A model generated the notes under the pieces. That model was not told the origin of the DNA and made no database searches. It was given only the letters and a program-made list of their open reading frames with translations. Positions 8,579 to 16,991 of a DNA stretch of 37,120 bases are shown here, piece after piece. A program made the position numbers and the translations under genes. This DNA is from Acetobacterium sp. (GTDB lineage: Bacteria > Bacillota > Clostridia > Eubacteriales > Eubacteriaceae): contig JAQUWM010000021.1 of the NCBI GenBank assembly GCA_028692885.1, positions 1 to 37,120 on the forward strand. The letters run 5' to 3'. How positions within the stretch are numbered: the first letter of the stretch is position 1; each line of letters opens with the position of its first letter.

Positions 8579-11500
8579 ATGTCAAACCGTATTACATTCC
8601 AATTTGATGATCATCTGGACTACCAGCTTCAGGCCATTCAGTCAGTGGTGGATCTTTTTTCCGGGTTGCAAAAAAACAGCAGCAGTCTCTATAAAACCCA
8701 ACACACCCATGGTTTAATGAAAAATGTCGCCGTCCGTAATCCCGGTATTGTAGTCGACAGCCGGCTTAAAACAAATCTGAACCGGGTCCAGCTGGACAAT
8801 GATCTGTTTGCCGATCACAACCTGGAACCCAATCATAATTTTACCATCGAAATGGAAACTGGTACCGGGAAAACCTATGTCTATCTGCGTACTATTTTAG
8901 AGCTACATAAAGAATACGAATTTAAAAAGTTTATGATCGTGGTCCCTTCTGTTGCCATCCGTAAAGGGGTAGAAAAATCCATCGATCAGCTAAAAGATCA
9001 TTTCAAGGCCCTGTATGGTGTGGATCTGTCCAAACACAGTTTTGTTTATGACAGTAACAATCCCCAAAAGGTCAGCACCAACCTGGTAGAATCCAACACC
9101 TTAAGCATCTGCGTGTTAAACATTCAGGCTTTCAATAAGGATAACAATAAGATCCGTACTGAAGATGAGGGCGGAAAAATTCTATGGAATGAAATTGAAT
9201 ATGTCCAACCGATTGTGATTATTGATGAACCCCAGAAGCTGGAAGGGACTAAAAGAGATAAATCAAAATCGTTAAAAGCCATCGAGGAATTAAACCCACT
9301 GTTTACCCTTCGTTATTCAGCCACCCACAAGCAATTATACAATCAGGTTTATAAGCTGGATTCCTATGCGGCTTACCAGCAGAATCTGGTCAAGAAAATT
9401 CAGGTGAAGACCGTCCACGGCATTACCCCCAAAGATTATCCCTATGTACGCTATGTGGAGTTTACCAAAGATTTAAAAGCCCGGATTGAAATCTTTTCCC
9501 AGAAACAGGGCGGTCCAATCTGTTTTTCAAACTTTACGGTTGGCGGGAATGCTTCCCTGGAAGACCTGTCAGGGGGCCTGCCCCAGTATAAAGGGATGCG
9601 GATTGCTGAAGAGCCCCATAAATTACAGCCATTAAAAATCTCAACCCCGGGTGAACCACTCTTTCTTGAAAAAGGTCATAGCAATGACAACATTGATCTG
9701 AGTGATACGGTACGCATCCAGATTCGCCTGGCCATTAGAAATCATCTTATAAAACAATTGTCAGTTCTGGAAACCGGGAAAATCATCAAGACCTTATCCT
9801 TATTTTTTGTTGATGCCGTAGCAAAGGTGCGTGATACGAATGCGCCGGATGGTCGGGGTGAATATTTAGAGATATTCGACGAAGAATACAGCCTTGAGTA
9901 TGCCAGATTTCTAAAAAACAATCACAGTCGGCTCCAGGCATTTGCCAATTATTTTCCGGCACAGCCAAATATCCAGGCAGTCCGGGAAGGTTATTTTGCC
10001 ATCGATAAAAATAAAAAAGCTGTCGATGTGGAAGGTTGGAACCCAACAGAAGAAGAGCTTAAACTCAAAGCGAAACCCCAGGAAGATGTGGATCGGGGAA
10101 TCGAACTGATTCTTGAAAAAAAGGATGAGCTGATTTCTTTTGCTGAACCGCTGGCCTTTATCTTTTCCCATTCAGCCCTCCGGGAAGGTTGGGACAACCC
10201 CAACGTGTTTACCCTCTGCACCTTGAAAGCTGGCGGCTCAGATCTGGCCAAAAAACAGGAGATTGGACGGGGCCTGCGACTGCCGGTGGACATCACCGGG
10301 AACCGCTGCCTGGATGCCAGTATCAATGAGCTGACTGTCATTGCCAATGATTATTATGAAGACTTTGCGGCGGCACTGCATCGTGATTTCAATGATAAAT
10401 CCGGTTTTAATAAAAATGAGGTCACATCCGATATTCTCCAAAATGCCTTGCGCAAGGCCGGTCTGCCTTTGCCAGCAATAACTGCGGAATTGGTGGATAC
10501 CTTTAGAAACGAATTGGTGCAAAATGGTATTTTGAATGAAAAGAATCTTCTGTTTAAATCCATGGAGGACACCACCGCTTTATTGAAAAATTTAACTTTC
10601 ACAGATACAACACTAGCAGCCCATATCATCAATATCAAAAAAGAATTTACCACGTTAATGGTGCAAAAAGGCTCCCGCAAAATCGATATTACCAATGGCG
10701 ATAATGAACCTTTTCCCAATCAGATCCGTTCATTTATTAATGAGAGCGAGTTTGCGTCTTTTTACCAGACCTTAACCAATCAACTTACCAAGCGGAGTAT
10801 TTATAAATTTAAAATTGAAAAAGATCAATTTATTGCTGAATGCGCAGAAGAACTTAATTTGTATTTAAAAAGTCTGGCTGAACGCATTAAATTTGTCGTA
10901 GAGACCGGTAAGGCTGGTTATACCGATGCCCAACTGTTTGAGTTAGGCAAAGCCCTTGATGAAGACATCGAAACGGCCACAGAAATTCATCTGCTGCCAA
11001 AAAGCGATTTTGAAATCGCCAATTACATTATGTACCATACCATGTTGCCCAGACTAGCTATCTTTAAAATCATCAATGGGATTAACAAACGTGACTTGTT
11101 AAATAACCAGGATGTTCTGGATACGGTTACCCAGAAAATTCTGACAAAGCTGCAGGATCTTAAAGCCGCCAATGTTGTTTCTTATGAAGTCATTGACGGT
11201 TATGAACTGGAGACCGCCCAGATCTTTGGAGTGGATACCATCAGTATTGAAGACTTTAATACTCATGCCCGGGTTTTTAAAGCCGATCAACATAAAAAAA
11301 GAGCTATGAACGACTACTACAAACTGGACAGCGACGGTGAACTGGATTTTGCCAAACATCTGGAAGCCGATGATAATGTTCTGTTGTTTACCAAACTTAA
11401 AAAAGGCGGCTTTGTCATTGATACCCCCTACGGTAACTACTCCCCCGACTGGGCCGTTGTTTACCGTGAAGAGGGGCTTAAAGATGGCGAAATCAGTATT

Positions 11501-11668
11501 TATTTCATTGTGGAAACCAAAGCTGGCAAAGAACAAAGCGATCTAACCCCAGTCGAAACAAGCAAGATAAGTTGTGGCAAGCTTCATTTTAAAGCCGTTT
11601 CAAATCTGGTGAAATTCGATTGGGTGAATAGTTACAAGGATTTCAAAGTAAAATTTGGAGTGAGGTAA
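8579..11668 (+). CDS. res: Type III restriction endonuclease subunit (Res)
   Basis: This 1029-residue helicase-nuclease forms the restriction half of the type III system: it translocates from unmodified sites with ATP and cuts DNA when complexed with Mod. Walker A METGTGKT lies at residues 92-99, DEPQ (typical of Res) at 216-219, REGWDNPNV at 535-543, the arginine-finger segment EIGRGLRLPV at about 560-569, and a C-terminal PD-(D/E)xK nuclease with SPDW (D957) and ETKAG (E979, K981). All key residues are present, so the enzyme should be active. I start at ATG 8579, with AAGGGGG eight bases upstream; the open frame extends back into mod but without a better site. The length fits the family. 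Confidence 0.93.
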   Translation: MSNRITFQFDDHLDYQLQAIQSVVDLFSGLQKNSSSLYKTQHTHGLMKNVAVRNPGIVVDSRLKTNLNRVQLDNDLFADHNLEPNHNFTIEMETGTGKTYVYLRTILELHKEYEFKKFMIVVPSVAIRKGVEKSIDQLKDHFKALYGVDLSKHSFVYDSNNPQKVSTNLVESNTLSICVLNIQAFNKDNNKIRTEDEGGKILWNEIEYVQPIVIIDEPQKLEGTKRDKSKSLKAIEELNPLFTLRYSATHKQLYNQVYKLDSYAAYQQNLVKKIQVKTVHGITPKDYPYVRYVEFTKDLKARIEIFSQKQGGPICFSNFTVGGNASLEDLSGGLPQYKGMRIAEEPHKLQPLKISTPGEPLFLEKGHSNDNIDLSDTVRIQIRLAIRNHLIKQLSVLETGKIIKTLSLFFVDAVAKVRDTNAPDGRGEYLEIFDEEYSLEYARFLKNNHSRLQAFANYFPAQPNIQAVREGYFAIDKNKKAVDVEGWNPTEEELKLKAKPQEDVDRGIELILEKKDELISFAEPLAFIFSHSALREGWDNPNVFTLCTLKAGGSDLAKKQEIGRGLRLPVDITGNRCLDASINELTVIANDYYEDFAAALHRDFNDKSGFNKNEVTSDILQNALRKAGLPLPAITAELVDTFRNELVQNGILNEKNLLFKSMEDTTALLKNLTFTDTTLAAHIINIKKEFTTLMVQKGSRKIDITNGDNEPFPNQIRSFINESEFASFYQTLTNQLTKRSIYKFKIEKDQFIAECAEELNLYLKSLAERIKFVVETGKAGYTDAQLFELGKALDEDIETATEIHLLPKSDFEIANYIMYHTMLPRLAIFKIINGINKRDLLNNQDVLDTVTQKILTKLQDLKAANVVSYEVIDGYELETAQIFGVDTISIEDFNTHARVFKADQHKKRAMNDYYKLDSDGELDFAKHLEADDNVLLFTKLKKGGFVIDTPYGNYSPDWAVVYREEGLKDGEISIYFIVETKAGKEQSDLTPVETSKISCGKLHFKAVSNLVKFDWVNSYKDFKVKFGVR

Positions 11669-11684
11669 GAGAGGGAAAATTAAA

Positions 11685-11912
11685 ATGGAAAAGAAAATTG
11701 ATATTGCAGAACAATATGCTTCAGAAATTGGAAGAATTAATGACAAGCTGAGAGAGTTAAGATCTGGACGGTTTGCAGGTTACAATGGCAATGGTTCTTC
11801 AGATGGCTTTTTGGAAAATAAAATCGATGAATTAACAAATGATTTAAAAGAGTTAATGCATAAAATTGAATATCGTCAAGATTCAGAGATGGATTTTATT
11901 TTGAAACCTTAA
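11685..11912 (+). CDS. Small charged coiled-coil protein, unknown
   Basis: This 75-residue acidic protein is not one I recognise. Two helical charged segments (IAEQYASEIGRINDKLRELR at about 6-25 and ENKIDELTNDLKELMHKIEY at about 43-62) flank a glycine/serine-rich link, which suggests a helical hairpin or dimer. A good ribosome site (GAGAGGG) lies upstream, and the gene starts 16 bases after the res stop, so it is probably the last gene of the restriction operon. An accessory or regulatory role is possible but unproven. Confidence 0.55.
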   Translation: MEKKIDIAEQYASEIGRINDKLRELRSGRFAGYNGNGSSDGFLENKIDELTNDLKELMHKIEYRQDSEMDFILKP

Positions 11913-12009
11913 AAAGTTACATAACAATGATAGGTTGTTGATTTTTTCAGTAAAAAGACAAGCAATCATAATGTGAATAACATTTATTTGAAGAACGAGG
12001 CACGCACTA

Positions 12010-12966
12010 ATGAAATTGTTTATAATCGGCAATGGTTTTGACAAGGAACACAGTTTAGAAACATCATATTATAATTTCAGAGAATATCTTGAAAACGAGC
12101 ATTGGGATTTTCTGATTGAGTTGGAAGAAGCCTATAATTGTGTACCACGCAGTAAACCTGACTTTATAAAAGCAAGACTATGGGAAGAATTTGAAAAAAA
12201 CCTTTCAGCGATTAATGAAACCGAGATAGTTGAATGGGGTTCGACAATTGACATGGGACTGGAGGGCGGTGATATTGATGTGTTTGAACCACTTGAAGAT
12301 TATTTTAATGAAATGTACAGCTATATTGAAATGTTGAAGGTTTATTTAAAACAATGGGTTGAACAGATTGAGCTACAAACTGAAAAAAGAACTAAAAGAA
12401 TCGATTGTCGTTCAGAAGACCGGTATCTTACTTTTAACTACACGCTTCTTTTAGAGAATGTTTATGGTATTGATAATGAACAGGTCTTGCATATCCATGG
12501 CTCTATAGATAAAGAAGATGAATTTCCACCAGATATAGGACACGGTGACATTTATAAAATAAAAGAGGCAAAAGAAAAATCTGCTGAAGCATGGGATAAT
12601 TTTGATGACAAGGTAGGTGCAATCTACTCTGCAGTGGCAAATTATTATGACCGTACATTAAAAGATGTACCTTATTATCTGACAGTACATGATTCTTTTT
12701 TTAAGCGGTTAAGCAAGATCGAAGAAGTGTTTGTCATTGGCCATTCATTTAGTGTTGTAGATTTGCCGTATTTTAGAAAAGTTCTAGAAAATGTACCTGA
12801 GTATACCTTTTGGAATATTTATTATTTTGAAGAAGCAAAAAAGAAACCGTTAGAAGAAATAGTTGTTGAGCTTGGTATTAAACCAGGAAAATGTATATTT
12901 GATCATTCTTCAAAGTTCTATCACAGAACTCAACAAAGTTGTTCAGATAAAGCGAACATAAAATGA
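12010..12966 (+). CDS. AbiH-family phage abortive infection protein
   Basis: This 318-residue protein begins KLFIIGNGFDKEHSLETSY, the conserved N-terminus of the AbiH family (a Rossmann-like start with GNGFD), and has the conserved middle LTFNYTLLLENVYG and LHIHGS (about 140-165) and late GHSF and D (about 245-255). AbiH was found in lactococci as an abortive infection system against phage; its mechanism is unresolved. The gene lies 97 bases after the small ORF, so it may have its own promoter, but it clearly belongs to the same defence region. GAGG lies about ten bases before the ATG. The length is within the family range and no lesion is seen. Confidence 0.85.
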   Translation: MKLFIIGNGFDKEHSLETSYYNFREYLENEHWDFLIELEEAYNCVPRSKPDFIKARLWEEFEKNLSAINETEIVEWGSTIDMGLEGGDIDVFEPLEDYFNEMYSYIEMLKVYLKQWVEQIELQTEKRTKRIDCRSEDRYLTFNYTLLLENVYGIDNEQVLHIHGSIDKEDEFPPDIGHGDIYKIKEAKEKSAEAWDNFDDKVGAIYSAVANYYDRTLKDVPYYLTVHDSFFKRLSKIEEVFVIGHSFSVVDLPYFRKVLENVPEYTFWNIYYFEEAKKKPLEEIVVELGIKPGKCIFDHSSKFYHRTQQSCSDKANIK

Positions 12967-13051
12967 GACAAAGTTTGAGAAACTATAATAAAAATTTTGT
13001 GTTTTGAAAATAATTCGTGCCTGGATGGACACTATAAGAATGGAGTTTGTC

Positions 13052-13596
13052 ATGGCAGTGTTGAGTAAAACTGAAAGAGTAACATTAAGGCTTATTCAAT
13101 CAGACTTGTTGTTTATAAGTACGATTGCTCATCGATCGGAATATCCTGGTTATAGTTATTATGTAGCATTTTTACCATATATGGGAATGATAATTGATGG
13201 CTGCGAAAAATGGGGTAATCAGGTTAAACCGATTGAAAAAATATTCCGTCTTTTACAGCAGATGAAAAATCTTACTATGTAAAAATCCGTTCGACTATCA
13301 AGTTATGGGAGATGACATTGTATCAGTCGCAAGAATTATTACGCCAACGATATTTTGAAAGCGATATATATTTTCAAAATTTATGTAAACCTATTGCGAG
13401 GCGATTGAAACTGTATGATATATTTGGTTCTTATACGATAAATGGGAGATTTTGTGATAATGCGATATTGGATATGTTGTTAGTTCCTGATTTTAAATTT
13501 GATCATGTAGATGGACAAAATATTAAAGAAATGTCTATAATTGCTGGAAAGTTGGTAGCTGCTTTTGGAGTTAGAACAGAAAATCAGTTTCGGTAA
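13052..13596 (+). pseudogene. Unknown gene, frameshifted and 3'-truncated
   Basis: Two ORFs join into one protein if one A is added to the A6 run at 13236-13241: the first half ends VKPIEK and the second continues NIPSFTADEKSYYVKI. The start ATG 13052 has GGAG seven bases upstream. The combined product would be about 180 residues with an aromatic-rich first half; I do not recognise the family. The last codons run into transposase sequence that begins by 13589, so the true 3' end was probably removed by that insertion. It may be the remains of a further defence gene, judged only by its place next to the AbiH gene. Confidence 0.5.
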
Positions 13597-14254
13597 AACT
13601 GAAATTCAGCAATGCATCATCCACCAGATCAGAAATACCACCCGGTTTGTTTCATATAAAGATATTCGATTACTCATGGCCGATCTGAAGCGGGTTTATA
13701 CAGCGCCAACTAAAGAAGATGCTGCTTTGTTGCTTTGAGCGAACTGGCCACATTTGAGGAAAAATGGGGCAAAAAATATCCTAAAATTCAGGATTCCTGG
13801 CGAAATAACTGGCCGAAACTCGCGACCTATTTCAAATATCCGCAGGAAGTTCGCACCCTCATTTATACGACCAATTTTATTTAGGGATTCAACCGGCAGC
13901 TCAGAAAAGTGACGAAAAGCAAAACAATCGTATTCCCAACGGATGACAGTCTCTTTAAAATGCTATATCTGGCCACCATGGATATCACCCAAAAGTGGAC
14001 CGGGCGGAGAAAAGATTGGGGTCAGATTCATTCCCAGCTGGAAATATTTTTTTCTGAGCGGCTGGATTAATCCCCAAAAATTACATCAGTGCATTTCAGA
14101 GTTAGATCTAATCTTGCTTTTTATTGACATGCAATCAATTCGGATTATAATACAGGTAAGGGGCAAGAGACATTTTAATGCACTTGCCCCTTAATTAAAT
14201 TCTCTATTCTACATCAATTTTCGCAAATGCACAAAACTTGAAACGCTCCCGAGA
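13589..14254 (+). mobile_element. IS256-type (mutator) element remnant, 5'-truncated
   Basis: Only the last 160 or so residues of the transposase survive, read in two frames: KTEIQQCIIHQIRN near 13592, a frameshift near 13735, TYFKYPQEVRTLIYTTN, an in-frame TAG at 13882, then GFNRQLRKVTKSK and WTGRRKDWGQIHSQLEIFF ending at 14070. These are hallmark IS256-family C-terminal motifs. The sequence around 14218-14254 (TGCACAAAACTTGAAACGCT) resembles a terminal repeat of such elements, which would put the right end near 14254. The element is dead. It cuts the gene to its left. Confidence 0.8.
14124..14192 (+). promoter_or_regulatory. Consensus promoter firing into a hairpin, no ORF
   Basis: TTGACA (14124-14129), a 16-bp spacer and TATAAT (14146-14151) are followed at the predicted start site by a 10-bp perfect hairpin: AAGGGGCAAG (14158-14167) and CTTGCCCCTT (14183-14192). 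No ORF follows. The DNA lies between the transposase stop and the presumed right end of the element. It could drive a short RNA, or be an outward promoter within the IS end. Confidence 0.5.
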
Positions 14255-14276
14255 TTACATTGTAATTTTAAACGCT

Positions 14277-14308
14277 ATTTTGACCCCTAAATTGACCACT
14301 TAGAGAAT
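14277..14308. repeat. Direct repeat copy 1 (TGACCCCTAAATTGACC type)
   Basis: This 32-base stretch matches 14507-14538 in about five sixths of positions; both contain CTAAATTGACC, then CTTAGAGA. Repeated blocks of this kind occur near the ends of IS21- and IS3-like elements, so this pair may be footprints of a lost element spanning about 260 bases. Confidence 0.45.
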
Positions 14309-14415
14309 TATTAAGGGTTTAACATGATTGTACTAGATTGTTTATAAACGGCTATATGATGGGATTCTATAATATTAGATTGTTAACGGTTTTATCCCGT
14401 TTATTAACATCGTAA

Positions 14416-14442
14416 TAATTCAAATCCCACCTTCTCCGCCAT
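14416..14442 (+). other. tRNA-Ser 3' end fragment, likely attachment site
   Basis: The string TTCAAATCCCACCTTCTCCG followed by CCA has the form of a tRNA-Ser 3' end: T-arm TTCAAATCC, acceptor strand CTTCTCC, discriminator G and encoded CCA. No 5' half (GGAGAAG and a D-arm) is present upstream, so it is not a gene. Tyrosine recombinases integrate at tRNA 3' ends and leave just such a copy. An integrase remnant lies 120 bases away, which supports reading it as an attachment scar. Confidence 0.65.
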
Positions 14443-14468
14443 TTAAAATTAATAAGAAAACTGATAAG

Positions 14469-14492
14469 AACGCCATCTAACGGCGTTTTTTT
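14469..14492 (+). terminator. Intrinsic terminator after the tRNA fragment
   Basis: AACGCC (14469-14474) and GGCGTT (14482-14487) form a stem with a 7-nt loop and a run of seven T. It was presumably the terminator of the tRNA gene whose 3' end lies just upstream. Confidence 0.75.
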
Positions 14493-14506
14493 ATGCCCTG
14501 AAATGG

Positions 14507-14538
14507 GTTTGACTTCTAAATTGACCCCTTAGAGATTT
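14507..14538. repeat. Direct repeat copy 2
   Basis: This is the partner of 14277-14308. Together they bracket the tRNA 3' fragment and its terminator. Confidence 0.45.
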
Positions 14539-14561
14539 TTCTGATCCCTAAAGGCTCTGTA

Positions 14562-14705
14562 TCAAGGTATCAAGGCCTCCATTTTATCAGAATTTTCCTT
14601 CCTCATCGCATCGGTAACATGGACGTAAGTGTCCATTGTGAATGAGGCAGAGTGATGGCCTAGATTCTCCTGGACAGTTTTGATATTGTCCCGGCCTGAA
14701 GTGGA
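14562..14705 (-). pseudogene. Tyrosine recombinase/integrase C-terminal remnant
   Basis: The minus strand encodes TVQENLGHHSASFTMDTYVH followed by VTDAMRKENSDKMEAL, the end of a phage-type integrase: the LGH-H box and the catalytic tyrosine in DTYVHV. The upstream catalytic Arg and HxxR boxes and the whole N-terminus are gone, replaced by unrelated DNA near 14706. Its distance of about 120 bases from the tRNA 3' fragment is usual for an integrase beside its attachment site. The gene is non-functional. Confidence 0.7.
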
Positions 14706-14710
14706 TAGGA

Positions 14711-14875
14711 AACAGGTGTTACAATATTGAGTTTGCATTTGGCGAGAAATCAAAAGCATACGTCACTGGGTTTGTTAGAAGTGGCAACACTTATACTGCA
14801 AATGCTACGGCTGAACTGATTAAAGAAATCGTAGCTACCCTAAAGACATTAGAATATTTAAAATGTTGTTGTTGA
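14711..14875 (+). pseudogene. C-terminal fragment of an unknown protein
   Basis: An open frame reads FAFGEKSKAYVTGFVRSGNT and continues TANATAELIKEIVATLKTLEY to a stop at 14873. The composition looks like real protein, but there is no start codon or ribosome site and it abuts the integrase remnant. I do not recognise the family. Confidence 0.25.
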
Positions 14876-15023
14876 AGAGGGGGAGCAAGAAATGTTAAGA
14901 TGTAGAAGTAACTACTCAAGTTCTTCGTAAGATATGCTAAAATAACGAATTTTTATGGTTTTTGAAAAATGACGTGGAATTTAGGTTCAATTCAAGTACG
15001 CTTGAAAAAAAGGAGAAAATCAT

Positions 15024-16319
15024 ATGGTCGAGATGCAACGTGGTTTTAGAAGTGCACTTAATAAGTTCTTTGATGAAACAAAAGAAATCACCATAACACT
15101 TGATACGACTGGCAGTGGCGAATACGACTCATGCTGTTTTGGCGTAGATGTTGACAATCAATTGACAGATGATAATTTTATGATTTTTTACAATCAAACG
15201 CAGTCTCCGAACAAAGAAATTGAGCTGAAGGACTCAGGCGGCAACTCGTCCTACACAGTATCACTCTCAAAGCTACCAAACCACATCAAGAAGCTGGTTT
15301 TTACCGTGAGCGTGGATGGCAATGGTACCTTGTCACAATTAACATCATTAGCACTTAAAGTTTCGCAGAACAATGAATCATTGGCTCTAAACTTAAATGG
15401 TTCAGCTTTTACCAGTGAGAAGGCCGTTATCGCCATTGAGATCTACCAAAAAGAAGGTTGGCGTATCGCAGCGGTTGCAAGTGGTTTTAATGGTGGCCTT
15501 TCGGCCTTGCTAGAACACTATGGCGGAGAAGAGGTACCCGCTACCGATGCCACAGCACCAACACCTGCGCAAGTGCCACAATCACAACCGCACCCAGTAC
15601 CAAAACCACAAATAGCCCCTGCGCCAGTAAAGGTGTCGCTGGAAAAACGGCTGGAAAAAGACGCGCCACTATTGGTGTCGCTGGTTAAACCACTAAAAGT
15701 TTCACTGGAGAAATACAAATTGACAGAAACCGTTGCCCAAGTGGCATTGCTGATTGATATTTCTGGATCAATGAAAAGGACATTTAAAAATGGCACAGTA
15801 CAAAGTGTGATAGACAAAATGGTGCCATTGGCGATGCAATTTGACGACGATGGTGAATTTGAAATGTGGTATTTTGGCAAAACCAGCAAGCGGATGCCGT
15901 CGATCAATATAAGTAACTATTCATCAGCGACTCAAGACTGGCTAAAACTCATAAAAACTTATGGCGGTGGCACCAATTTAGCGCCAGCAATCGAAGAGGT
16001 GATAAACGAATACAAAATGAGTAAATTACCAGCCTATGTGCTGTGCATCACCGATGGTGCTACAGCCAATGAAGGCAAAGTGAAAAAACTCATTACAGGC
16101 GCCGCTCAATATCCAATATTTTGGCAATTCGTAGGCATCGGCGGTGGGAATTATGGTGTGGTACAAGCAATAGATCATTTGCCTGGTCGAAAAGTGGACA
16201 ATGCCAACTTCTTTTCGCTAGATGATATTGGCCGTGTCGAGAATACTGAATTATATTCACGGATGCTAGCCGAGTTCCCGCAGTGGTTGAAGGAAGCCAA
16301 GCGCTTAGGCATTCTTTAA
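15024..16319 (+). CDS. TerD-like domain fused to a von Willebrand A domain
   Basis: This is a 431-residue protein with two domains and a proline-rich hinge. Residues about 8-165 fit the TerD/CABP beta-sandwich of tellurium and stress resistance proteins (DTTGSGEYDSCCFGVD at about 29-44, IEIYQKEGWRIAAVASGF at about 139-156), which bind calcium in known members. Residues about 175-205 are rich in proline, alanine and glutamine. Residues about 237-425 form a VWA domain with an intact metal site, DISGS at 245-249, GGGTN and ITDGA. The order resembles TerF-like fusions. AAGGAGA lies eight bases before the ATG. Other ter genes (terB, terC, terZ) are absent nearby, so it acts alone or with genes elsewhere. 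A cytoplasmic location is likely, as there is no signal peptide. Confidence 0.85.
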   Translation: MVEMQRGFRSALNKFFDETKEITITLDTTGSGEYDSCCFGVDVDNQLTDDNFMIFYNQTQSPNKEIELKDSGGNSSYTVSLSKLPNHIKKLVFTVSVDGNGTLSQLTSLALKVSQNNESLALNLNGSAFTSEKAVIAIEIYQKEGWRIAAVASGFNGGLSALLEHYGGEEVPATDATAPTPAQVPQSQPHPVPKPQIAPAPVKVSLEKRLEKDAPLLVSLVKPLKVSLEKYKLTETVAQVALLIDISGSMKRTFKNGTVQSVIDKMVPLAMQFDDDGEFEMWYFGKTSKRMPSINISNYSSATQDWLKLIKTYGGGTNLAPAIEEVINEYKMSKLPAYVLCITDGATANEGKVKKLITGAAQYPIFWQFVGIGGGNYGVVQAIDHLPGRKVDNANFFSLDDIGRVENTELYSRMLAEFPQWLKEAKRLGIL

Positions 16320-16428
16320 TTACTCCCGTATTATTCACTAAAACATAATAAAACTCATCAAAGCGCATGAAACCATAGCTTTCAGTCGTTTCTTAATTTC
16401 GCCCATTGGGTGAGAATAAAAAAATATA

Positions 16429-16617
16429 GATCCTTATAAAGTAATTGCCAAAGGTGGCCGTGCTTCATTATTTGGCGCCTCAATTGATTGGCTTTTGGCA
16501 GCGGGAATCGTCCTCAAATGCGAGCGGATCGAACAAGGTCAACATCCATTGGCTATTTTTAAAGATATGGCTTCATTATTTAAAAGTTATCCCCAAGAGT
16601 ATGTTTTTGTGAAATAG
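16429..16617 (+). pseudogene. AAA ATPase/DUF4143 protein fragment
   Basis: An open frame without a start reads VIAKGGRASLFGASIDWLLA then GIVLKCERIEQGQHPLAIFK, a conserved middle segment of the COG1373-type ATPases with a DUF4143 tail. The conserved pattern breaks off after KDMAS, and the last dozen codons are unlike the family. Both ends are lost. Confidence 0.6.
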
Positions 16618-16780
16618 CGGAATATCGAGAAGTTTACCTTTCAGCGCTGAGAATTCCAACTAAGTGTATACAAAAAACTTAATAGTTGTTATAATATCTC
16701 GTAAATGAAAAGTTGAATAATTATTGAGACATAGCTGAAATGCCAGAAATAATTGTTAAGCATAATTACCAATTGATACG

Positions 16781-16795
16781 CACCTTCTCGGCCAT
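16781..16795. repeat. Attachment-like 15-mer, near copy of 14428-14442
   Basis: CACCTTCTCGGCCAT differs at one base from CACCTTCTCCGCCAT in the tRNA-Ser fragment at 14428-14442, in the same orientation. The two would bracket the TerD-VWA gene and the integrase and ATPase remnants, about 2.35 kb apart. It could be a second, decayed attachment scar. Confidence 0.4.
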
Positions 16796-16827
16796 CATGA
16801 GGATACATCAAATATGGCGTTAGATAG

Positions 16828-16858
16828 AACTGTATCAGATAATTAATCTGATACAGTT
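16828..16858. terminator. 13-bp perfect hairpin
   Basis: AACTGTATCAGAT and ATCTGATACAGTT pair without mismatch around a 5-nt loop, followed by AAGCTTTTTGG. It may be a terminator or the end of a lost element. Confidence 0.45.
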
Positions 16859-16991
16859 AAGCTTTTTGGTTTGTCCAGCATAGGTGCAATTGATAATAAA
16901 GAAAATAAAATCGTCAGATTTTCCATAGAAGCGGTAATTCTTTTAAAGGTATATTTCCGTAGATAAAATACGATTTAGAGGTGGATATGTA

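Larger units (their letters stand above)
14255..15023. other. Gene-poor junction, 769 bp
   Basis: This junction holds only the direct repeats, tRNA fragment, terminator and two gene remnants listed separately. From 14876 to 15009 I see AT-rich DNA with no clear promoter. Confidence 0.6.
16618..16991. other. 374-bp gap without a gene
   Basis: Apart from the attachment-like 15-mer and the hairpin, I see only AT-rich DNA. The ribosome site of the antiporter pseudogene lies at its right edge. Confidence 0.5.

Noticed and set aside
9786-10719. Long minus-strand ORFs opposite res
   Set aside because: They are antisense shadows of a gene with intact helicase and nuclease motifs.
14416-14442. Complete tRNA-Ser gene
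   Set aside because: Only the T-arm and acceptor 3' strand are present; the upstream 70 bases do not fold as the rest of a tRNA.
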